From assembly GCF_947331445.1 (NCBI RefSeq), contig NZ_CAMZOG010000052.1, forward strand, positions 1 to 34,594: a DNA stretch of 34,594 nucleotides. Direction: 5' to 3'. A program made the translations under genes and the position numbers. This document shows, in pieces, positions 26,718 through 34,594 of the stretch (the stretch's first letter is position 1; each line of letters opens with the position of its first letter). Origin of the DNA: Parendozoicomonas sp. Alg238-R29. Lineage in GTDB: Bacteria > Pseudomonadota > Gammaproteobacteria > Pseudomonadales > Endozoicomonadaceae. Under the pieces are notes generated by a model. The model made no database searches. It was not told the DNA's origin and worked only from the letters and a program-made list of their open reading frames with translations.

Positions 26718-27785
26718 ATGCCTAATACTGCGACTATTCAAGAAGCCATTCTCAGTTGGTATGACCAGAACGGTCGCAAACACCTTCCCTGGCAACAGGA
26801 CATCACGCCATATCGGGTATGGCTGAGTGAAGTTATGCTGCAGCAAACTACCGTTGCAGCAGTGATTCCTTACTTTGAAAGGTTTATAGAAAAATTCCCG
26901 GATGTCGCAGACTTAGCAAAAGCCAATGAAGATGCCGTGCTGCAACTCTGGAGTGGCCTTGGCTATTACAGTCGGGCACGCAACCTCCACAAAGCAGCCA
27001 GAATGGTTATTGATGACTTTGGTGGTAAGTTTCCACAAAACCTGGATGACTTGCAGAAACTTCCGGGAGTTGGCCGCTCTACTGCTGGTGCTATTGCCAG
27101 CATTAGCATGGGAATCAGAGCACCTATTCTTGATGGCAATGTAAAACGTGTGCTCGCCCGACTTCATGCTGTAGAAGGCTGGCCGGGTAAGTCTTCTGTT
27201 GCTAAAGAGTTGTGGTTAATTTCTGAGAAATACACACCCAATGAGCGCTTGCCAGCTTGGACTCAAGCAATGATGGATATGGGCGCAACCCTGTGTACAC
27301 GCTCCAAACCCAAGTGTGAAAGCTGCCCTGTTGAGCGATGGTGCGAAGCTCACGCTTATGGAAAAGAAACCAGTTTCCCGGAATCAAAGCCGAAAAAAGT
27401 GTTGCCAGAAAAACATGTGCGCATGCTGATGCTGGTAAACAGCCATGGTGAAGTACTGCTTGAAAAGCGCCCGCCTGTGGGTATCTGGGGCGGATTGTGG
27501 AGCTTTCCCGAATTTGAGGTGGATGGCGAGGTAGACGACGAGTTACGTCCTTTCGCAGAAGATAAGCTGGGTATGGCGCTGACAGAACCTGAAGTATGGG
27601 AAAGCTTCCGCCACACATTTAGTCATTACCATCTGCACATTGAACCGGTGAAGGCTTTTACTGAAGCGAGAGGGCACTCCGTAGCCGATAGTGAGACTCG
27701 CTGGCATCCGTTCTCTGAAGTAAAAGCATTGGGGTTGGCGGCTCCGGTTACAAGGCTTTTGTCCCGCCTGCAGCAGAGTCTCTAG
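26718..27785 (+). CDS. mutY: adenine DNA glycosylase MutY
   Basis: MutY removes adenine mispaired with 8-oxoguanine. The 355-residue length is normal. Catalytic and structural features: Glu in [19 protein letters not shown], helix-hairpin-helix [15 protein letters not shown], catalytic Asp in [15 protein letters not shown], the 4Fe-4S cysteines [17 protein letters not shown] (CX6CX2CX5C), and a C-terminal NUDIX-like 8-oxoG-recognition domain ([20 protein letters not shown]). It appears intact to its end. Its last 38 bases are overlapped by the convergent stop region of the phosphatase-like gene. Its usual neighbour yggX is displaced by 6.3 kb. Confidence 0.97.
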   Translation: MPNTATIQEAILSWYDQNGRKHLPWQQDITPYRVWLSEVMLQQTTVAAVIPYFERFIEKFPDVADLAKANEDAVLQLWSGLGYYSRARNLHKAARMVIDDFGGKFPQNLDDLQKLPGVGRSTAGAIASISMGIRAPILDGNVKRVLARLHAVEGWPGKSSVAKELWLISEKYTPNERLPAWTQAMMDMGATLCTRSKPKCESCPVERWCEAHAYGKETSFPESKPKKVLPEKHVRMLMLVNSHGEVLLEKRPPVGIWGGLWSFPEFEVDGEVDDELRPFAEDKLGMALTEPEVWESFRHTFSHYHLHIEPVKAFTEARGHSVADSETRWHPFSEVKALGLAAPVTRLLSRLQQSL

Positions 27786-30700
27786 ATTTAGGGCTCGGGG
27801 CGACGCTGGTTTTTTTATCTGCTGTCAGGTATCCATTAACTGTTGGATAAACCTCTTTGATAAAGCCAAGCATATAGTCCGGGAGTTTGAAGCCGGGCTT
27901 ACCCAGGCACTCCATAGTGACTTCCACCTGCCCGGTACATAGTAATGTCATGACATTGTTATAAAAGTCTTCTGCCGTCATCCTTCGGTCAATCGGCGGG
28001 ATGATTTGTTCGACACTGCGGCTGACTGCTTCGGCATACTCTATTTTGTACCTCTCTCCGTATTCCTTTATTCGGGCAGCCATTTCCTTTCGGATAAAGT
28101 GAAGGCGCAGTGCTGTTTCAATATTGGAGCGTTCGTAATTACCGGTTCTGTCTTTGGCACTCTTACAGCCGCTGACGATAGCCATGTTCATAGCCCGCCC
28201 CAGCTCACTGATGCAGGTTGTAAAAATGAAGGGCTGATCGCCGAGTTTATGGTGAATCTTATTGGAGAAGATGTAGAGAATTAAATGGCACAGCTCCTGC
28301 AGTTCTTTCCTGATAAGTGGATCAAGATCGGGATGCTCACGCAAGAATGTTTGTACGTAACTCTCATCTGTCATGGGCGCGTCTGGATCGACCGTACCAA
28401 ATAAGTGCATAAATGCTTTCTGATTGTATTTGTCTGCGTTTTCCCAGGTTTTGGTGAATTGCATGGAGCTTGCGTAAGCCAGCTGGTTACATGGGCATAC
28501 AACCAGAACGATGTCCGGAAAAACCGTAACGGAGCCTGTCATGCCATCTTTCCTGCGAACAGAAAGAACAAAGGGCTTGTCATTGAGTTCATCGATGCGC
28601 TTTTCTATCTTGTGGCACCAGAGTTTCTCGTTATCAACGCCTGAAATACTTGAGAATGCAGGCCGCAGATTATCCGGGCTGAGAAGGTTGACGTTGAGAA
28701 CAGGCAACCTCATGGAGCGCCTTGGCTGTGTACCTGTAACATGAAAGCATTGGAGCATTTGCTCTTCAAAGAATGTCATTCCGCAAACGGTGAGAATGTC
28801 TTTGAATCGCTTAAGAGTTATGTCTTTTTGGAGATCATTGTCTGAAACTGCAAACGCAAAAGGTACACCCACCCGCACCTCCTTCATAATATCTTCACCC
28901 TCCATGCTGACACGGGTGACAGACATATTAACGGCCCTGCTTGCATCGCGTTGACAGGATGGAATAAAGCGGCCATTGAGTTCCAAAGGATCCTTGTTTC
29001 CTTCAACGTCTTTACCAAATGTAAGGCAGGCTGGTGGCGTGTGAGAGACCTTTACCATGTGGTACTGGCCTTCAAATAGGTAATGGAGTTCTTTGGTACG
29101 TACCTGTGGTGGCTGATCAGCCAGAGCCTGAAAGCGTAGTGAATCAAAGACCTTCTTGCTGATACCTAATGTGTCCAGCAGTATTTTTTCCCGTGCATCC
29201 AGCTCTGTAATAAAGCTTGCAATGCCTGTTTCGGGGTACATTTGCTCCCCCGCCCAGGAAGAGAGCTTTCTGCATGCTGCGTTTTGCTTTTCGTCCTTCA
29301 GGTTTTTTTTGATATATTGGAAAGCCGCCTGCCTCATGATGTCGATACAATAATCCCAGTTTTTTTTGCTTCTAAAGTCACTCTGCTCAAACTGGCGAGT
29401 GACCTTTTCCGCCTGTAAGAACCGGGCTTTCACGTCCTCCATATCTTTCTGTAAGGCACTCACCAGATAATCTGGCAGGTTCTCGTTCTTTTTTTCCTTC
29501 TCCAGTCGTTGGCAAAAGTCGTTCGCATTTTCAATTGACTGACGGTAGCTGGCTATTCGAGAGCTATAATCCCGGCTATTGACTGTCGTGCTATCAATGA
29601 GTGCCCCCATAAGAGCTTCTTCAGCCTGTTGGATGTACTCAATCACATCTTGGATAACCTCGTCTGCGCTTTCTGAGTCACAGATTGGCGACTCATCATT
29701 TTGCAGCACCTTGACTACATCGCTCTTCCACACGGGGGATTTGAGTTTCAGAGCTTCACAGGTTTTAGGCAACAGTTCATTGAAAGCTGGCACATAAATA
29801 AGCAAGTAGCTTTGCAGCATTAAGCTCACATCATTGTCGTTATTGGGAAGTACGGAGCTGCTGTTCAAATAAAAAGAACAATGGGCCTGAATTCTTTCCT
29901 GTTCCCAGGCTGAGAGATTTTGCGCTGCAACTCCCCACTGATTCTCAATGGCGAGGCATATAGGTGAAGCCTTATTGGAGAAATCGAATATTGCCGTGTG
30001 TCTGGAGCTTCTGGACAAGTTTTCCTGAAGTTCGGAAAAAGCCAGGCTGCTGGGCATATGGCTATCCTCCGTACTGCCAACCGGTGTAGAAGCCTCACTG
30101 GAACTTGCAGATGCTGTTTCAAAGGCTGAGTCGTCATTGTCATCGTTCAAACCTTCGATGTAATTCAGCACCTCGCTCTTGTAGCGCAGGTGTAGGTGGC
30201 TTTTGAGTTTTGTTGTGATTGCTGACTGCTCTTCAGATAAGGAGGTTTTTGATGAGACCAGTCTGCTCTTTAAGCGTGTGAACCGCTTCGTCCAACTTTT
30301 TTTCAGCTGTCCGGGCAGAGATGTCTCGGGGCTGTCACCGGGTGACATCCTGCCTTTTTCGTAACTACTACTAAATACAGGGAGAGACACCGATGGCTCA
30401 AGAGGCTTCTTGATAGGTATCGGGTCTGATCTGCTTGAGCCTACTGTAGCAAAAACAACCTCATCATCTTCTTCAGGAGCGGGGGATTCCAGGCTGCGGG
30501 ATTCGCCCTGTCCTTCAAGCAGGTGCTCCAGTTCTGGCTCATAAGTGCTTACAACTCTATTGGAACCAGAAGATTGTATGGGCATAAACATGTCGCGTTG
30601 ATGTCTTCTGACAACTATATCCGCTGAGGTTGGCAGTATTTCATCTTGCTGCATGGTACTGCTGGCTGGCTTTTTAACCACTATTGAAGAGAAAGATGTA

Positions 30701-30912
30701 GTTCTACGCCTTCCGCTGGGTTGCTCATGTGGCTGGACTGTTTTAACAACGCTTATCTGTCCCGTATCGCTGACAACTTTCAGAATACGACCGGTTGTAG
30801 GATCTCTGAACACTTGGGGCTTCGGAGCTGGCTGAGGTGGGTGCTCGTCTGTCCGAGGTCCTGAAGACCTTGGAGGTACTGGAGGAGGTCTTCTTGGTCT
30901 CTGCATGGCCAT
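27748..30912 (-). CDS. putative SopB/INPP4-like phosphoinositide phosphatase effector A
   Basis: This protein is 1054 residues, with AAGGAG nine bases before the ATG. The N terminus RRPPPVPPR (residues 7-15) fits both SH3-ligand consensus forms. A module [11 protein letters not shown] (37-47) and a ~250-residue Ser/Pro/Glu-rich region follow. From ~300 the sequence is folded-looking and homologous throughout to the protein encoded just upstream. Near the C terminus, [14 protein letters not shown] places a CX5R phosphatase loop at Cys916-Arg922. That loop matches the CKS(G/A)KDRT active site of SopB/IpgD effectors and of INPP4 phosphatases. No signal peptide or membrane helix is seen, as expected of a type III effector. 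The last ~12 residues are read antisense to mutY. Phosphatase class is from the motif. Host targeting and the substrate are inferred. Confidence 0.7.
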   Translation of the reverse strand: MAMQRPRRPPPVPPRSSGPRTDEHPPQPAPKPQVFRDPTTGRILKVVSDTGQISVVKTVQPHEQPSGRRRTTSFSSIVVKKPASSTMQQDEILPTSADIVVRRHQRDMFMPIQSSGSNRVVSTYEPELEHLLEGQGESRSLESPAPEEDDEVVFATVGSSRSDPIPIKKPLEPSVSLPVFSSSYEKGRMSPGDSPETSLPGQLKKSWTKRFTRLKSRLVSSKTSLSEEQSAITTKLKSHLHLRYKSEVLNYIEGLNDDNDDSAFETASASSSEASTPVGSTEDSHMPSSLAFSELQENLSRSSRHTAIFDFSNKASPICLAIENQWGVAAQNLSAWEQERIQAHCSFYLNSSSVLPNNDNDVSLMLQSYLLIYVPAFNELLPKTCEALKLKSPVWKSDVVKVLQNDESPICDSESADEVIQDVIEYIQQAEEALMGALIDSTTVNSRDYSSRIASYRQSIENANDFCQRLEKEKKNENLPDYLVSALQKDMEDVKARFLQAEKVTRQFEQSDFRSKKNWDYCIDIMRQAAFQYIKKNLKDEKQNAACRKLSSWAGEQMYPETGIASFITELDAREKILLDTLGISKKVFDSLRFQALADQPPQVRTKELHYLFEGQYHMVKVSHTPPACLTFGKDVEGNKDPLELNGRFIPSCQRDASRAVNMSVTRVSMEGEDIMKEVRVGVPFAFAVSDNDLQKDITLKRFKDILTVCGMTFFEEQMLQCFHVTGTQPRRSMRLPVLNVNLLSPDNLRPAFSSISGVDNEKLWCHKIEKRIDELNDKPFVLSVRRKDGMTGSVTVFPDIVLVVCPCNQLAYASSMQFTKTWENADKYNQKAFMHLFGTVDPDAPMTDESYVQTFLREHPDLDPLIRKELQELCHLILYIFSNKIHHKLGDQPFIFTTCISELGRAMNMAIVSGCKSAKDRTGNYERSNIETALRLHFIRKEMAARIKEYGERYKIEYAEAVSRSVEQIIPPIDRRMTAEDFYNNVMTLLCTGQVEVTMECLGKPGFKLPDYMLGFIKEVYPTVNGYLTADKKTSVAPSPKSRDSAAGGTKAL

Positions 30913-31002
30913 GATTCAGCTCCTTAGAGTGTGCCGTAGACCTTAATAAGATACTATTGTTAGCCACTGCTTCTATAACAACGCTGTTAGTAGCTCTATC
31001 TT

Positions 31003-33951
31003 TTATGACTCAACGAAAGCAGTGACTGTTGGATTCACTCCCTTAACGCCTCCGAGCATGTAATCTGGTGTTTTGAAGCCTGGTATGCCAAGGTTTTTCA
31101 TGGCAATTTCCATTTGCCCAGAGCAAACCAGCAAACCCGCGATGTTGTAGAAATCATGGGCTGTCATCCACCTGTCCCAGGGAGGAAGTATTTTGTCGGG
31201 GAGGGGGCTGCCCCCTGCCGTTGCTTCCTGCAGTTTGACCAGAAGATTTTTCCGGGAAAGGTGAAGCTGCATTGCCATCTCAATATTGCAGCGTTCATAG
31301 TTGCCGGTTCGATCCTTCGCGCTCTTACAACCACTGACAACCGCCATATTCATAATCCGCCCCAGTTCACTGATACAGTTGGAGAGTATGAAAGGCATGT
31401 CACTGCGAGCGTGGTGAAGTTTGTTGTATAGGATATAACGAAGCAGTTGATGCAGCTCCTCTAACTCTTGCTTTATCTCGCAGGAAAGATTTGGATTATT
31501 ATCAAAAAACTGTTGCACATAACACTTGGCAGTGATGGGCTTGTCGGGATTTAGCTCACCGAACAAGCGCCGAAAGGCTTCTTCATTGTAGGAGTCTGCA
31601 GCAGCCCAAGTTCCAGAAAATGCGGAAAGGCGGCGCCCATGGGACAGCTGATTGCATGGGTTCACAAAGAAGAAGATATTTGGCTTCACCTTAACGGAAC
31701 CCTGCGTACCATCTTTTAGTCGCAGCGGTAGTGTAGCAACCCGATCATTAAATTCGTTAATGCGTTTGGACATTTTGTAGCACCACAGATTCTCACTTTC
31801 CAGAGAAAGGAAAGGAATATAGGATGCAACTTTTCTCAAAATATCAGGACTTAAGAGGCAGTTATAAAAAATAGGTAATTCAAACTCTCCCTTTGGCGTT
31901 TTATCTGCTGCGTAAAAATGATCAAGCATTTGTTCTTCAAAAAATGTCAGCCCACAGGCTGTCAGCATATCCAGAAATCTGTCATGGGTTACCTGTTTTC
32001 TTCGCTCCCCATCCTTGATAGCGAACGCATAAGGCACACCACACCGAACCTCTTTCATAACCTCAGTGTCATCGGCAGTGACACGTGTGACATTCATGTT
32101 GACCGCTCTGGAGGCTCCGCGAGCACAGCAGGGAACAGTAACCCCGTCTAGTCCCAGTACGTCGTGGTTTTCCTCACCACTTCCCAGGGTAAGACACCCT
32201 GAAGGCTGGTGGGAGATTTTCATAAGATGAAACTGATTTCCGAAGAAGTAATAGAACTCTTTACTGCTTATTTGTGCTCTTTGCTTTTCAAGCACCTTAA
32301 CTCTGCATTTGTCAAAGTCATCTTTGTCGATGTTAAATGTATTCTTAAAATCGGTTGCAAGTTTGTCCAGTTCAGCAATGAATCGTGGGAAACCTTTTAC
32401 GGGATAAGCATGGTCCTTCCGCCAGTAATCGAGACTGATTCTATGTTTTTCAAGCTCCTCCTTAGTGCAGCGCTGTTCAAAATAGTGGAGTGCGATATCT
32501 TCCATTATGGCAATACTGTAATCCCAGTTTTTCTTGTTCCTGAAGTCATTGGCTTGCAGCACCTCAAGAGCAGTGATATTTGCCTGGAGCTGGATATCCA
32601 GATTCTTCAGATCCTTCTGTAAGCTGCCATAGATAGACTCGTGCTCAGAACCTAAATCTTTCAGAAGCTTTATAGTGGTCTGACGCACACGAGAAATGTG
32701 TTCTATTCGGGACGAGTAGCTCATAGAATTGATTATTTCTTCGTCCACAAGGCCGTCTTCTAAAATACCCTCTACTTCATAGAGCAGCTTCTCTATCTGT
32801 TCTGCGTAATTGTTTTCCAGGATGCTGACATCCTCGTTATCCCGTAGAAAATCCGACACATCCCTTACCTTTATAGGCGGCTCCACACCCATGTGTTCAC
32901 AGATATTCGGGAATAATTCACTTAACGGTGTCTGGTATGCAGCAAGATAGGTTTGCATAAGCAGGCTCATGTCGTAGTTATTCTCAGGAGTAACATCGCT
33001 GATTTGTAACAACCGTGAGCAGTGGTTCTGAATATTGACTTTCTCCTGCGCGGAGAGGGTTTGAGGCTCGATACCCCATTGATTTTCTAGTGCATAGGAA
33101 ATAGGGGAATGGCTGTTGGATAAATCAAAGGTTGGTAGCTTCTGTGCCGCCGCAGGGGAGCGCACCTGTGGATAAGCGGGAGACAGGCTTCCACTATCCA
33201 TTAGGGAACCGCTACTTATCTGGCTTTTTGGTGTTGATGCGCCACTGGCTGCTGCTGATTGAGAAGTAGAGCTCGCACGGCTGTCTTCCAGTCCTGCAAG
33301 GCTAAGATTTTCATTCTTTTGAGATAAGTGCGACAGGCTCATGTGTTTTTTGACTGCATTAGACCCTGCCCCTAGTGTGAGCAACCTGCTTGAAGACCTC
33401 TGTTGTTCAACTGCCAAGCTGGCAAGTTGCCTTCTAAGAGCCTCCCCCTCGAACACTTCTTCGCTTCCGCTTAAAGGTGTAGCTGAAGCCGATGCCGATG
33501 CCGATGCCGACACATAGGTTGAGGTGATTTTCTGGCTATGTTGTCTGTAGTGAATAGGGAGTGTTTCGGGTTTCCTGTACTCTTTCCCCGTATTGCCTTC
33601 CAGACTTTGTCCACCACTCAGTGGTGAAGAGCTGCCATTACCCGCTGTCACTTTTACCGAAGGTAGATTGGAAGTGGATACTGGCTGTGACTGTGTGTGC
33701 GTAGACTTTGTTCTTCGTAAGAGGAAGGTGCTTTTGCTTTTCCTCGTAAATGAACCTGAGCGGGTAAGATGCTTTTTGGGGTGAGTGTTTGAGATTTGAT
33801 GAATAGGGCTGACGTCTCGCACTCTGCCCTGAGGTGAGATCACTTTGACGATGCGGCCGGTTTGTGGATCCTTAATCAGCCCGAACGTAGGTTTTGGTAC
33901 GCCTATGACAGGCTCGTGGAGCGTTGTCCTGTTATCTATCGGCATCGCCAT
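31003..33951 (-). CDS. putative SopB/INPP4-like phosphoinositide phosphatase effector B
   Basis: I chose the ATG at 33951 (MAMPIDNR, 982 residues): GAAGGA lies ten bases upstream and the paralogue also begins MAM. A GTG-type start at 34008 would add 19 residues. The shared module DPQTGRIVKVI is at 28-38. Residues ~60-300 are Ser/Thr-rich and basic (RKSKSTFLLRRTKST), with a short SA-repeat tract. Conserved blocks shared with effector A include LENQWGIEPQTLSA, DFRNKKNWDYSIAIM, ASRAVNMNVTRV, EVRCGVPYAFAI and NPCNQLSHG. The CX5R loop is in [19 protein letters not shown] (Cys875-Arg881). Both genes run leftward 90 bases apart and could be co-transcribed. The pair looks like a tandem duplication that has since diverged. 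Confidence 0.7.
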   Translation of the reverse strand: MAMPIDNRTTLHEPVIGVPKPTFGLIKDPQTGRIVKVISPQGRVRDVSPIHQISNTHPKKHLTRSGSFTRKSKSTFLLRRTKSTHTQSQPVSTSNLPSVKVTAGNGSSSPLSGGQSLEGNTGKEYRKPETLPIHYRQHSQKITSTYVSASASASASATPLSGSEEVFEGEALRRQLASLAVEQQRSSSRLLTLGAGSNAVKKHMSLSHLSQKNENLSLAGLEDSRASSTSQSAAASGASTPKSQISSGSLMDSGSLSPAYPQVRSPAAAQKLPTFDLSNSHSPISYALENQWGIEPQTLSAQEKVNIQNHCSRLLQISDVTPENNYDMSLLMQTYLAAYQTPLSELFPNICEHMGVEPPIKVRDVSDFLRDNEDVSILENNYAEQIEKLLYEVEGILEDGLVDEEIINSMSYSSRIEHISRVRQTTIKLLKDLGSEHESIYGSLQKDLKNLDIQLQANITALEVLQANDFRNKKNWDYSIAIMEDIALHYFEQRCTKEELEKHRISLDYWRKDHAYPVKGFPRFIAELDKLATDFKNTFNIDKDDFDKCRVKVLEKQRAQISSKEFYYFFGNQFHLMKISHQPSGCLTLGSGEENHDVLGLDGVTVPCCARGASRAVNMNVTRVTADDTEVMKEVRCGVPYAFAIKDGERRKQVTHDRFLDMLTACGLTFFEEQMLDHFYAADKTPKGEFELPIFYNCLLSPDILRKVASYIPFLSLESENLWCYKMSKRINEFNDRVATLPLRLKDGTQGSVKVKPNIFFFVNPCNQLSHGRRLSAFSGTWAAADSYNEEAFRRLFGELNPDKPITAKCYVQQFFDNNPNLSCEIKQELEELHQLLRYILYNKLHHARSDMPFILSNCISELGRIMNMAVVSGCKSAKDRTGNYERCNIEMAMQLHLSRKNLLVKLQEATAGGSPLPDKILPPWDRWMTAHDFYNIAGLLVCSGQMEIAMKNLGIPGFKTPDYMLGGVKGVNPTVTAFVES
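33488..33511. repeat. hexanucleotide microsatellite in effector B
   Basis: GCCGAT is repeated three times and flanked by partial copies (GAAGCC before, GCCGAC after). Read leftward it encodes the SASASASASA stretch in the Ser-rich N-terminal region. Unit length is a multiple of three, so slippage would lengthen or shorten the linker without a frameshift. Confidence 0.75.
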
Positions 33952-34103
33952 AATCTGTTTTCCTTCGCGTATCACTCCCAAAACAGAATAAGACTCTATT
34001 TCACGCATTACTTTCCATCACCGCAGCGTTAGCCACAATAACATTCTCTATTTCCCCGTAAGGGAGTAAAATTACACGGTTACGAACGTACTGGAGTACT
34101 GCT

Positions 34104-34382
34104 GTGTCCCGCACTGTCAACTGCATCAAATTGAAGAAAGAAGCTCTTGGCCTGACCGTTCCTCCTATGCCCGGCCCTAAAGGAATGTGGGTCTATGAGA
34201 ATGTCTGCCAGGAAGCCTGGAAGATGTGGACGGATCACCAGACCCGCCTGATCAATGAAAAGCAGCTCAGTATGATTGATCCTGAGTCCCGTAAATATCT
34301 GCATGAGCAGATGGATAAGTTCTTCAAGGGCGATGACTACGATAAAGCTGACGGTTACGTTCCCGAAGCAAAACAGTCCTGA
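34104..34382 (+). CDS. yggX: YggX, probable Fe(2+)-trafficking / oxidative damage protection protein
   Basis: This 92-residue protein starts at GTG 34104 with GGAG eight bases upstream. MSRTVNCIKLKKEALGL, PGPKGMWVYENVCQEAW, HQTRLINEKQLSMIDPESRK and the C-terminal DKADGYVPE match the E. coli and Salmonella YggX pattern closely. YggX protects Fe-S proteins against oxidants and is linked genetically to MutY, itself an Fe-S enzyme. In E. coli and Pseudomonas it follows mutY directly. Here two leftward effector-like genes separate them, so it needs its own promoter, which I could not identify. tRNA-Phe follows, as in Pseudomonas. Confidence 0.96.
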   Translation: MSRTVNCIKLKKEALGLTVPPMPGPKGMWVYENVCQEAWKMWTDHQTRLINEKQLSMIDPESRKYLHEQMDKFFKGDDYDKADGYVPEAKQS

Positions 34383-34468
34383 AACTTAAATAACCTGCTG
34401 ATTTATAGGGAAAACCGAAACATTTCCTTCGAAGCAGGCTATGATGCAGCAAAACTCTGGCGCGGGTG

Positions 34469-34497
34469 TTGACTCTTTAAAACGAAAACAGTTTAAT
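34469..34497 (+). promoter_or_regulatory. sigma-70 promoter of the tRNA-Phe gene
   Basis: TTGACT (34469-34474) and TTTAAT (34492-34497) are separated by exactly 17 bases. A GC-rich discriminator (ACGCCCGCAC) follows and the tRNA begins 20 bases after the -10 element. This arrangement is typical of stable-RNA promoters subject to stringent control. Confidence 0.8.
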
Positions 34498-34517
34498 ACG
34501 CCCGCACTTGTTGCAGC

Positions 34518-34593
<76 letters not shown>

Positions 34594-34594
34594 T

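Noticed and set aside
27748-34103. Mobile element or integrase-bounded island
   Set aside because: No transposase, integrase, inverted terminal repeat or duplicated tRNA end was found around the effector pair; insertion is inferred from gene order only.
34394-34438. Nested hairpin after yggX (CCTGCT...AGCAGG around GGAAA...TTTCC) as a terminator
   Set aside because: Stems are short with large internal loops and no T-run follows; evidence is too weak to list as a feature.

Overview
The window looks like a chromosomal segment of a gammaproteobacterium of the Oceanospirillales/Pseudomonadales type. A host-associated genus such as Endozoicomonas is my best guess, by inference only. Two blocks keep a gene order I know from Pseudomonas: a PilZ-like protein / fimX / serB / membrane protein block, and a hisF-hisH-hisB ... 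asmA-mutY ... yggX-tRNA-Phe block. Most genes are housekeeping, with accessory material inserted between them.

Layout. 1-69: tail of an unidentified gene. 462-727: remnant of a sodium:solute symporter. 750-3738 (-): three-gene ABC importer of the PhnD/PhnC/PhnE superfamily, closest to the proteins annotated as putative selenate importers; the permease is a fused double-domain protein. 3852-6610: elongation factor P module, with efp and epmA leftward and epmB divergent. 6727-10716: PilZ-like protein and a FimX-type degenerate GGDEF/EAL c-di-GMP receptor. 10769-13550: serB and, divergently, a two-TM protein with a possible degenerate cyclase-like domain. 13680-16817: three tandem secreted proteins with the N-terminal signature of the DUF6160/FilA group. 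16835-18886 (-): hisB-hisH-hisF without hisA. 19094-19492: panZ-like gene whose 3' end has grown into ten copies of a 20-bp repeat. 19659-20377 (-): remnants that resemble a ThrE-type exporter. 20461-23439: large exported protein with three SPOR-like repeats. 23449-24342 (-): Tsx/OmpK-like porin. 24552-27785: asmA and mutY. 27748-33951 (-): two large paralogous proteins. 34104-34593: yggX and tRNA-Phe(GAA).

The most exciting part is 27.7-34.0 kb. Two proteins of about 1054 and 982 residues both carry the active-site motif CKSAKDRT, a CX5R phosphatase signature of the SopB/IpgD and eukaryotic INPP4 phosphoinositide phosphatases. They share a short N-terminal module (D-P-x-T-G-R-I-x-K-V) followed by long Ser/Pro-rich regions, and one begins with an SH3-ligand-like PPPVPPR. 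They lie on the opposite strand exactly between mutY and yggX, which are normally neighbours, and the last codons of one are read antisense through the end of mutY. I infer a laterally acquired, duplicated pair of effectors acting on host inositol lipids. No secretion-system gene is present in the window.
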